This document shows positions 16,878-23,365 of a DNA stretch of 64,000 bases, piece after piece. A program made the position numbers and the translations under genes. Position 1 is the first letter of the stretch, and each line of letters begins with the position of its first letter. The notes beneath the pieces were generated by a model that searched no databases, had not been told where the DNA came from, and was given only the letters and a program-made list of their open reading frames with translations. Source of the DNA: Pusillimonas caeni (GTDB taxonomy: Bacteria > Pseudomonadota > Gammaproteobacteria > Burkholderiales > Burkholderiaceae_B); NCBI RefSeq assembly GCF_003545815.1, contig NZ_PDUW01000001.1, forward strand, positions 711,750-775,749. Reading direction: 5' to 3'.

Positions 16878-17489
16878 ATGGCGCGTCCCAAGGCCCTGGA
16901 CTATGAAGTCCGCAAGCAGGATATCTTGCGCGCCGCGGCCGTCATGTTCGCCAAGAAAGGCTACAACGAGACGCTGCTCGAAGACATCGCCGAGCAATGC
17001 GGCATCGGCAAGTCATCGCTGTATCACTACCACCGCTCCAAGCACGCCATTCTGTATGGCCTGATCAAATGGAAGATCGAGGACCTGGCCTGGAAAGTGG
17101 ACGCCGCGGTCGAAGCCGCCGGCACGCCCGAAGAGCAGTTCCATGCCATGACGGCCACGCTGGTGAACGAATATCTGCGCGTTCCCGACGAGATCACGGT
17201 GCTGCTGACCATGCCGCGCCACCTGAACGCGGCAGCGAAAAGCTCCATATCGCAGATCCAGCACCGCATCATCAACCGCATGGTGCTGCTGGTGCAGGCG
17301 CTGCGCCCCGACGTCGAAGTCACGCGCAAGAAGCTCACCGCCATGGCCATGCTGTATTTCGGCATGACCAACTGGATCCACGTCTGGTACAAGCCCTCGG
17401 GCTCCATCAATGCCAGTGAACTGTCGGGCATGATCGTGCGCATCTTCCTGGATGGCATCAACGGCATGGACCCAGAGCAGCTGACATGA
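16878..17489 (+). CDS. TetR-family transcriptional regulator
   Basis: A 203-residue TetR-type repressor. The DNA-binding domain occupies residues 12-58: KQDILRAAAVMFAKKGYNET, then LLEDIAEQCGIGKSSLYHYH. The C-terminal region (70-195) is the ligand and dimerisation domain. It lies between the GST and an ABC ATPase, overlapping the latter by ATGA, and probably controls the quinone oxidoreductase/CoA ligase/GST unit. Its ligand may be an acyl-CoA or aromatic acid, as in FadR/PsrA-like TetR regulators, but this is inference. Confidence 0.87.
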   Translation: MARPKALDYEVRKQDILRAAAVMFAKKGYNETLLEDIAEQCGIGKSSLYHYHRSKHAILYGLIKWKIEDLAWKVDAAVEAAGTPEEQFHAMTATLVNEYLRVPDEITVLLTMPRHLNAAAKSSISQIQHRIINRMVLLVQALRPDVEVTRKKLTAMAMLYFGMTNWIHVWYKPSGSINASELSGMIVRIFLDGINGMDPEQLT

Positions 17490-18298
17490 GCCAGGCCTCA
17501 TTCGCCGCCACCGAAGCCGATGCGGGCAATGTTCGCATCGCGGCCATCGCAACCGATGGCCTGGGCATAGGCTATGGCCAGAAACAGGTCGGGCACAACA
17601 TCACGCTGCGGCTTGCCGAAGGCGAGATTCTTTGCCTGCTGGGCCCCAACGGCAGCGGCAAAAGCACCCTGCTCAAGACCCTGCTGGGCCTGCTGCCGGC
17701 GCATGCCGGAAGCGTCGACGTGCTGGGCCGCCCGCTGGCCCAATGGCCGCGCCGCGAGCTGGCCCGCCAGCTGGGCTACGTGCCCCAGGCCCACAGCGGC
17801 GAATTTCCGTTTACCGTGGAAGAGATCGTGCTGATGGGCCGCACGGCGCATATGCCGCGATATGCCGTCCCCGGAGCCGAAGACCGCCGCATCGCCCACG
17901 AAAGCCTGGACACCCTGGGCATCCGCGCGCTCGCCCCCGAGCCGTTCACGCACATCAGCGGCGGCGAACGCCAGCTTGCCCTGATCGCCCGCGCCCTGGC
18001 CCAGCAGCCGTCCATCCTGATCATGGACGAACCCACGGCCAGCCTGGACTTCGGCAACCAGCTCCGCGTGCTGGAAAAAATCCGCCGGCTCAAGCAGGAA
18101 GGGCTTGCCATCCTGCTGTGCACCCACCAGCCCGAGCACGCGGCCCGCCTGGCCGACCGCGTCGCGCTGTTCAAAGACGGCACTTTGCACGCCACCGATG
18201 CTCCCGCCGCCCTGCTGACCGTGCCTCGCCTGGCCTGGCTGTATGGCTTGGAAGAAGAGGAACTGCGGGCGTGGAGCGCAACGGGGCTTCCTGGTTGA
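17486..18298 (+). CDS. Orphan ABC ATPase, FecE/BtuD type
   Basis: A 270-residue ABC transporter ATPase with Walker A GPNGSGKST (around residue 51), a Q-loop at VPQAHSG, signature HISGGERQLALIARALA, Walker B ILIMDEPTASLDFG and the switch His in CTHQPEHA. The signature and the D-loop SLDFGNQ are typical of the iron-siderophore/cobalamin/heme import ATPases (FecE, BtuD, HmuV). No matching FecCD permease or binding protein is adjacent on either side: upstream is TetR (ATGA overlap) and downstream, after 53 bp, begins the AT-rich accessory block on the opposite strand. It may be the remnant of an operon cut by insertion of that block. Confidence 0.83.
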   Translation: MSQASFAATEADAGNVRIAAIATDGLGIGYGQKQVGHNITLRLAEGEILCLLGPNGSGKSTLLKTLLGLLPAHAGSVDVLGRPLAQWPRRELARQLGYVPQAHSGEFPFTVEEIVLMGRTAHMPRYAVPGAEDRRIAHESLDTLGIRALAPEPFTHISGGERQLALIARALAQQPSILIMDEPTASLDFGNQLRVLEKIRRLKQEGLAILLCTHQPEHAARLADRVALFKDGTLHATDAPAALLTVPRLAWLYGLEEEELRAWSATGLPG

Positions 18299-18351
18299 CA
18301 AGCCAGCCGTTATGGAAGCATGTTAGTGCTGGACCCAGGAGCGCATCCCGG

Positions 18352-19482
18352 CTACGACTGCGAACATTGAGCGTATGGATAGTCTGTATAACCCGACACG
18401 CCGCCCGAGTAGAAAGTGGGCCGATGGTAAGGAGTCAGCGTAAGGCCATGGCGGATGCGCGCCGGCAGATCGGGATTCGATACGAAGTGGCGCCCGAACA
18501 CCACGGCGTCCACAGAGCCCTGCTCGACCGCCACGGCCGCCGAGTCGGGGTCGAAGCCGCCGGCGGCGATGATCGGACCGGAGTAGTGCTTACGCATCAG
18601 CTTCGACACAAAAGGCACGCCCGCAGTGAACTCGTCGCTGCGACCCGCGCCGCCGGCTCGCGGCTCGTAGAAATGCAGATATGCCAAGTTAAGGGCGGCC
18701 AAGCGTGAAACGACATGGCTATGCAGCGCTTCGGGATTACTATCAGTGCATTCGTGAGAAGTGCTGAACGGGGAGAGGCGTACTCCGACACGCCCCGACG
18801 GCCAGATCGAGCATACAGCCTCGAGGGTTTCGAACAAAATGCGCGAGCGGTTTTCCATGCTTCCGCCATATTGGTCTGTGCGGTGATTGGTGCCGTCATT
18901 CAGGAACTGCTCGAGCAGAAATCCGTTGGCGCACTGCACCTCGACACCATCGAAACCAGCGTCTTTGGCGCGGGCCGCCGCTCGCCGATAGTCTTCGGCC
19001 ACTGCGTGGATTTCGTCCACTGAAAGCGCATGCGGCGTTTCGTAGGGCATCGGACCGTTCGGCGTCAGTATCTCTCCGCTGCGCGCTATCGGCGACGGCG
19101 CAACCGGCAGCGCGCCTCCGTCCTGCAGAGAGGAATGCGAGATGCGGCCAACGTGCCATAGCTGCAGCACAATCCGGCCGCCCGCCGCGTGAACCGCATC
19201 GCAGACTTTGCGCCATCCCCCGGTGTGCTCGTCGCTGTATATGGCAGTGGAATTCGCATAGCCGCGCCCCTGCCGCGACACACAGGACGCCTCCGCGATG
19301 ATCAGCCCCGCCGACGCCCGCTGCGCATAGTAGACGACGTTGAGCTCGGACGGCACTCCATCGGCCTGTGCCCGCATACGGGACATCGGGGCCATGATGA
19401 TGCGGTTCGGCAGCTTGATCTCGCCAAGGTCCAACGATCCGAATAATGCGGTCCTATCTATCGTTCCTGCAGCGCTGGGCAT
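18352..19482 (-). CDS. Old Yellow Enzyme family flavoprotein with altered active site
   Basis: A 376-residue FMN-dependent (beta/alpha)8 barrel of the NADH:flavin oxidoreductase/OYE family: NRIIMAPMSRMRA, VLQLWHVGRISHSSLQ, EQFLNDGTNHRTDQYGGS, and a C-terminal phosphate-binding region with AAGGFD and VVFGRHFVSNPDL. Normal members have a His-x-x-Asn/His pair that binds the substrate oxygen and a Tyr two residues later that donates a proton (OYE1 His191, Asn194, Tyr196). Here the segment is EVQCANGFLLEQF, giving Gln183, Asn186 and Phe188. The start at ATG 19482 has GGGAGGGAG upstream. The gene is divergent from the hydrolase at 19673. Confidence 0.87.
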   Translation of the reverse strand: MPSAAGTIDRTALFGSLDLGEIKLPNRIIMAPMSRMRAQADGVPSELNVVYYAQRASAGLIIAEASCVSRQGRGYANSTAIYSDEHTGGWRKVCDAVHAAGGRIVLQLWHVGRISHSSLQDGGALPVAPSPIARSGEILTPNGPMPYETPHALSVDEIHAVAEDYRRAAARAKDAGFDGVEVQCANGFLLEQFLNDGTNHRTDQYGGSMENRSRILFETLEAVCSIWPSGRVGVRLSPFSTSHECTDSNPEALHSHVVSRLAALNLAYLHFYEPRAGGAGRSDEFTAGVPFVSKLMRKHYSGPIIAAGGFDPDSAAVAVEQGSVDAVVFGRHFVSNPDLPARIRHGLTLTPYHRPTFYSGGVSGYTDYPYAQCSQS

Positions 19483-19526
19483 GCAACTCCCTCCCGTCCG
19501 GCGCTGACGCAAGCCAACGCAATCCA

Positions 19527-19541
19527 TATCAAAATTCAGAA
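19527..19541 (-). promoter_or_regulatory. Left-half IclR-type operator upstream of OYE gene
   Basis: Read on the reverse strand the sequence is TTCTGAATTTTGATA: the left half matches the island consensus TTCTRWWTWATAGAA, the right half does not. It lies 12 bases downstream of the candidate -10, a position suited to repression. Confidence 0.4.
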
Positions 19542-19553
19542 CATGTTTTCCAT

Positions 19554-19583
19554 AATATAGTATCAAACTCAATATGAGGTCAA
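19554..19583 (-). promoter_or_regulatory. Candidate sigma-70 promoter for OYE gene
   Basis: On the reverse strand TTGACC (19583-19578) is followed after 18 bp by TATATT (19559-19554). The surrounding 60 bp (19561-19620) contain only 21 G or C bases. Confidence 0.5.
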
Positions 19584-19599
19584 TAAATCCACAAGCTCC

Positions 19600-19628
19600 T
19601 CGACAAATCGAATAAACACATTTATCAT
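19600..19628 (+). promoter_or_regulatory. Candidate sigma-70 promoter for hydrolase gene 19673
   Basis: TCGACA at 19600-19605 and TATCAT at 19623-19628 with a 17-bp spacer. The operator-like palindrome at 19644-19658 lies just downstream. Confidence 0.45.
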
Positions 19629-19643
19629 TTAACAGAACTTAAC

Positions 19644-19658
19644 TTTCAAATAATAGAA
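19644..19658 (+). promoter_or_regulatory. IclR-type operator-like palindrome (hydrolase gene)
   Basis: TTTCAAATAATAGAA agrees with the island consensus TTCTRWWTWATAGAA at 13 of 15 positions. It sits between the candidate promoter and the strong ribosome site (AAAGGAGGG) of the hydrolase gene starting at 19673. Confidence 0.5.
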
Positions 19659-19672
19659 CAAAAGGAGGGCTA

Positions 19673-20809
19673 ATGGAATCTTCAGAACTGGTCGTTCTAG
19701 AGGCCAAGCCGGGCGCGGCAATGGACAGCCAATCCGGCCTGCATACCGGGCGTCCACGCATCTACGGCAAGCTGACCCGACCCACGGGATCGAAAACGGC
19801 GGCATTGCTGCTACACCCCACCAGCAACTACATGGGGCATTACCTGATTGAACCTTTGGCACGCCGCGGTATAGCGACGCTCGCTCAAAATACCCGCTAC
19901 GTCGGCAACGACAGCCTGCTCCAAATGGAGTACGTACTGCTCGACGTCGGAGCGGCGGTCTCGTACCTGCGCAGTATCGGCTTTGAACGTGTCGTCCTGA
20001 TCGGCAACTCGGGCGGAGCGGCAACGATGAGCTTCTATCAGGCACAGGCCGAGAAACTGACCATCTCCGACACGCCCGCCGGCGACCCTGTTCACATCAA
20101 ACCCGAAGACCTTCCCAAAGCCGACGGCATCGCCCTCACCGCTTCTCATATAGGGCGCGCTCGAGTCATGCTTTCTGCGATCGATCCCTCCGTTACCGAC
20201 GAAAGCGACCCGCTCTCGACGAACCCTGAGCTGGATATGTATGGGCCGGCCCATACACCACCCTATTCGCCGGATTTCGTCGCCCGCTACCGCGCCGCGC
20301 AGCACGAACGCGTCAAGCGCATCTCGGATCGGGCAATCGAGCGACTGCGCTACTTGCGCTCGCTACCCGAACCGATACACGACGAGGCCTTCATCGTCTA
20401 TAGAACCTACGCGGATCCGCGCTACCTCGATCTTTCGCTGGATGCAAACCAGCGGGTCGCGGGCGGTATACGAAGCCATAGTCACAAGATGGGCCCGAAG
20501 GCGGTGAACTACAGTACAAACAGCCTCGCGCGCTTTACCACCTGCACCGCCTGGCTCAGCCAGTGGTCGTTCGACCATTCTCGTGCCGATGGGCCCCAGA
20601 ACCTCGCCCGGACCAGCGTGCCAATCGTCCTGCTGGAACACACCGCCGATGCCTCGGTGTATCCCAGTCACATGGAAGAATGGCGGCAAGCGGGCGGAGA
20701 ACGCCTCGTGTCGCATGATATCGTCGGCGGCACCCACTACCTTTTCAATCAACCCGCCCTCATCGAGCAGTCGGCGGACCTCATCCGGGACTGGGCGAAC
20801 AGGCTTTGA
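19673..20809 (+). CDS. Alpha/beta hydrolase, uncharacterised
   Basis: A 378-residue hydrolase, longer than usual because of an insertion between the core halves. Core elements visible: TAALLLHPTSNYMGHYLIEPLA, then LIGNSGGAATMSFYQAQ with the nucleophile elbow GNSGG, and a C-terminal VPIVLLEHTADASVYPSHMEEW followed by GGTHYLFNQP carrying the probable catalytic His. AAAGGAGGG ends five bases before the ATG. The region 190-290, rich in Arg and Tyr, may form a lid. It is transcribed alone, divergent from the OYE gene, with a regulon-type palindrome upstream. The substrate is unknown. Confidence 0.78.
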   Translation: MESSELVVLEAKPGAAMDSQSGLHTGRPRIYGKLTRPTGSKTAALLLHPTSNYMGHYLIEPLARRGIATLAQNTRYVGNDSLLQMEYVLLDVGAAVSYLRSIGFERVVLIGNSGGAATMSFYQAQAEKLTISDTPAGDPVHIKPEDLPKADGIALTASHIGRARVMLSAIDPSVTDESDPLSTNPELDMYGPAHTPPYSPDFVARYRAAQHERVKRISDRAIERLRYLRSLPEPIHDEAFIVYRTYADPRYLDLSLDANQRVAGGIRSHSHKMGPKAVNYSTNSLARFTTCTAWLSQWSFDHSRADGPQNLARTSVPIVLLEHTADASVYPSHMEEWRQAGGERLVSHDIVGGTHYLFNQPALIEQSADLIRDWANRL

Positions 20810-20814
20810 AAGAC

Positions 20815-20845
20815 GGTCAAGGGACGCTGGCCGCCCACCTTGACC
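20815..20845. terminator. Candidate bidirectional stem-loop between convergent genes
   Basis: GGTCAAGG (20815-20822) and CCTTGACC (20838-20845) form an 8-bp stem with a 15-nt loop in the gap between the convergent hydrolase (ends 20809) and enoyl-CoA hydratase (ends 20865) genes. No T-tract follows, so the call is tentative. Confidence 0.35.
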
Positions 20846-20864
20846 CGCGCATACCGCTGTTTCG

Positions 20865-21599
20865 CTATTTTTGAACTGCCGCATCTCGAAAAGCCTGGAT
20901 GCGATCGCGCAGGCCGGGCCGTGCGGCGGACAACACCAGAGCCTCGAGATCTTCAGCACTGTGGCGTCCCGCCCCGGCTGCCGCGTACACTCCGCTTCGT
21001 GTCGCCGCGTCCAGGCGCACGCTTTCATTGGCCAGCTCCTCCACGAACGGAAAGACTCCGGCCTCGTCGAGGCACGCAGTGCACAAGCCTGCCGCGGATG
21101 CCTCATCGCGCGCGATCCACCTACCGCTTCCCACCCATTCGCATGCTTTATCGACCCCCACGATACGCGCCAATCGGCCGGTTCCCAGAACCAGCCCGAA
21201 TGCGGCGCCGGGGAATCTGAGACGCGCGTCGCCTATCAATATCCTGCGCTTGCAGGCCGCGAAGATGTCCGCGCCCGCGCCGACGATACGGCCTTGACCC
21301 AATGCCGCCGTGATGAATGGAGCGGCATTCAAGGCTTGCAATAGCAGTTCTATACGGACAAATCGCGCCATCAGCGTATCGTCGGTTTCTTGATCGAGCT
21401 CTCCCAGATCGAAGCCCGTGCAGAAATGCCGCCCGTCTCCCGCCAGCACCAACAGCGTGGTGCCGTCCTCGTAGCAGCGACGGACGATCGCTGTCAAGGC
21501 CGCCACCATTTCGCTCGACAGGCTGTTGCCCTTCTCGGCTCGGCATAGCGTCACGCGAGTGATGGACTGTTCAGACTGAACCCGCACGAGATCAAGCAC
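20865..21599 (-). CDS. Enoyl-CoA hydratase/isomerase family protein
   Basis: A 244-residue crotonase-fold protein: VTLCRAEKGNSLSSEMVAAL, the oxyanion-hole region LVLAGDGRHFCTGFDLGEL, and ALGQGRIVGAGADIFAACKRRI followed by LRFPGAAFGLVLG. The start is GTG 21597-21599 with GGGGAG six bases before it; it overlaps the upstream dioxygenase gene by eight bases, so the longer ATG-started frame (21878) is not used. One of the Glu residues that activate water in typical hydratases is not evident in the second conserved block (AAFGLVLG), so isomerase, hydrolase or decarboxylase activity is also possible. It is the last gene of the aconitase-CoA-transferase-dioxygenase operon. Confidence 0.78.
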   Translation of the reverse strand: MLDLVRVQSEQSITRVTLCRAEKGNSLSSEMVAALTAIVRRCYEDGTTLLVLAGDGRHFCTGFDLGELDQETDDTLMARFVRIELLLQALNAAPFITAALGQGRIVGAGADIFAACKRRILIGDARLRFPGAAFGLVLGTGRLARIVGVDKACEWVGSGRWIARDEASAAGLCTACLDEAGVFPFVEELANESVRLDAATRSGVYAAAGAGRHSAEDLEALVLSAARPGLRDRIQAFRDAAVQK

Positions 21600-22191
21600 C
21601 TCGATCTCCCCGCTCCATCGCCCACAAGTTAGGCAGCAGCGCATTCGAATATCCCGAAACGAAAGGCCTGCTCGACCCTGTCTGCGGATCATATGTATTG
21701 CGCTGAATCTTTCCGATATTGCCTCCATACAAATGGATGCTGATCGACACTTCGTCATCGAGCGCATTGCTGACTGCATGGATGTCGCCGATGCCGGGCG
21801 CCACACAGGCGACATCCCCCGGCTCGAGCACCCTGGGGGGACCGCTCGGCAGGAGCCGGCCGTCGTCCGTGCGCTCATACGGCACCTCTCGTTCAGCGCC
21901 GCGCAGCATTCCGATCACCCCCCAGACGGTGTGATCATGCACGGGCGTGAACTGCCCCGGGCCCCAGACAAAACTCACCACGGAAAAACGGTCGAAGAGA
22001 TCGCCGTATAGAAGATGCTGCTGATAGTATTTGGGATGCGGCTGCGCCATGGAGGCCGGCAGCCAGTCGTCCCGGGCCACCAGGCCCTCCATATGGCGGC
22101 CTGCTTCCTTAAGAATGCTTTCTTGCCCTAGATCCGCTCGTTCCACGAGCCGACTGATCTCAGTCACGAACGCCAGCAGTTTGTTGTTCAT
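21592..22191 (-). CDS. mdo: 3-mercaptopropionate dioxygenase-like thiol dioxygenase
   Basis: A 199-residue cupin of the cysteine dioxygenase family. The iron ligands are His85 and His87 in TPVHDHTVWGVIGML and His138 in GDIHAVSN. The outer-sphere Ser-His-Tyr set is in SISIHLYGGN (His153, Tyr155), and Arg164 nine residues after the Tyr matches the Arg that binds the carboxylate in 3-mercaptopropionate dioxygenases (Arg168 in the Azotobacter enzyme). The whole protein is close to the Pseudomonas thiol dioxygenase, including the DDWLP and PFVSGYSN blocks. It would oxidise a thiol acid to the sulfinate. Start ATG 22191 is chosen; ATG 22197 is possible. Confidence 0.83.
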   Translation of the reverse strand: MNNKLLAFVTEISRLVERADLGQESILKEAGRHMEGLVARDDWLPASMAQPHPKYYQQHLLYGDLFDRFSVVSFVWGPGQFTPVHDHTVWGVIGMLRGAEREVPYERTDDGRLLPSGPPRVLEPGDVACVAPGIGDIHAVSNALDDEVSISIHLYGGNIGKIQRNTYDPQTGSSRPFVSGYSNALLPNLWAMERGDRGA

Positions 22192-22201
22192 AATCATCCC
22201 A

Positions 22202-23365
22202 TTACCCATTATCCACAATAGCGGCACGTATGCTCTCGGTATGCTCGCCCAGGGCCGGCGGCTGCATGCGTATCGGCAGGCCTACTCCATCGAGCCGCAG
22301 GGGAGAGGCAAATGTCTGCGTCGACATTCCTCCCGGCAGTGTCATGGGCTGAACCCATCCCATATGCGCCACCTGGGGATCGGACAAAGCCTGGGAATAG
22401 GTATTGATCCGCGCATGGGGCACTCCCGCTCGGTTGAAAACCTCTATCCAGTGATCCACCGGCTCACGTCCGAATCGCTCTTCCAGAATTTCCTTCAGCG
22501 CCGTCTGATGGCGCGCACGGTCGGAAGTCGTCAGAAAGCGACTGTCTTCCGGGAGCTGCTCCAGGCCCACCGCCTTGCACACTGACAGCCACAGCTTCTG
22601 GTTGCCGGCGGCGATCGTGAAATATCCGTCGGACGCCCGGTATGCTTGATAAGGTGCATTTCTGGGATGCGCCGAACCGAGCTTTACGGGATCGCGGCCG
22701 GCACCAAAATATTCACTGGTCTGCAATGCGGCGATTCCCAACGTGCAACCGAACATGGGCACATCGATATGCGCCCCCGATCCGCCGGCCCGCACATGCG
22801 CCAGTTTCGCCGCCACCGCATAGGCCGCATACAGACCCGATGCAAAATCCGATATGGGTACGCCGCATTTGACCGGCGCCCCCGACTCCTCTCCTGTCAC
22901 GCTCATGACGCCGGCAGCGGCCTGTATGGTCAGGTCGAATCCCCCTTCGTCGGCACGCGGTCCCGTCTGTCCATAAGCCGATATCGAGCAATAGACGAGG
23001 CCTGGCTTGTCTTTTACGAAGCGGGAGTAATCGAGGCCCAGACGTTTCATGACTCCCGGCCGGTTGTTTTCTATTACGACGTCGGCGCCCAGGACAAGCT
23101 GCCGGGCAAATTCCTGGTCGGCCTGATCCTTCAAGTCCAACACCACCGAGCTCTTATTCCGGTTCAATGAGGCGAAGTTTTCGCTATATCCTTCTGTCAG
23201 AGGCGGCCAGGCTCTCAGCGTATCTCCTCCTGGAGCTTCCACCTTGATCACTTCCGCCCCCATGTCCGCCAGCAACATCCCGCAGAACGGGCCGGCGGCG
23301 ACAGAACAGAATTCAATGACTTTAACTCCGGTCAACGGCAGGCCTTGCATATCAATCTCACTCAT
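22202..23365 (-). CDS. Class III (CaiB/BaiF) CoA-transferase
   Basis: A 387-residue family III CoA-transferase: GVKVIEFCSVAAGPFCGMLLAD, GAEVIKVEAPGGDTLR, SLNRNKSSVVLDLK, ENNRPGVMKRLGLDY and the catalytic-Asp region GGFDLTIQAAAGVM (Asp144). It moves CoA from a donor such as succinyl-CoA to an organic acid. The ATG overlaps the aconitase-like stop (ATGA at 23363-23367). Immediately downstream is the mercaptopropionate-dioxygenase-like gene; in Variovorax a class III transferase activates 3-sulfinopropionate, the product of that dioxygenase, which makes the same role plausible here. Confidence 0.87.
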   Translation of the reverse strand: MSEIDMQGLPLTGVKVIEFCSVAAGPFCGMLLADMGAEVIKVEAPGGDTLRAWPPLTEGYSENFASLNRNKSSVVLDLKDQADQEFARQLVLGADVVIENNRPGVMKRLGLDYSRFVKDKPGLVYCSISAYGQTGPRADEGGFDLTIQAAAGVMSVTGEESGAPVKCGVPISDFASGLYAAYAVAAKLAHVRAGGSGAHIDVPMFGCTLGIAALQTSEYFGAGRDPVKLGSAHPRNAPYQAYRASDGYFTIAAGNQKLWLSVCKAVGLEQLPEDSRFLTTSDRARHQTALKEILEERFGREPVDHWIEVFNRAGVPHARINTYSQALSDPQVAHMGWVQPMTLPGGMSTQTFASPLRLDGVGLPIRMQPPALGEHTESIRAAIVDNG

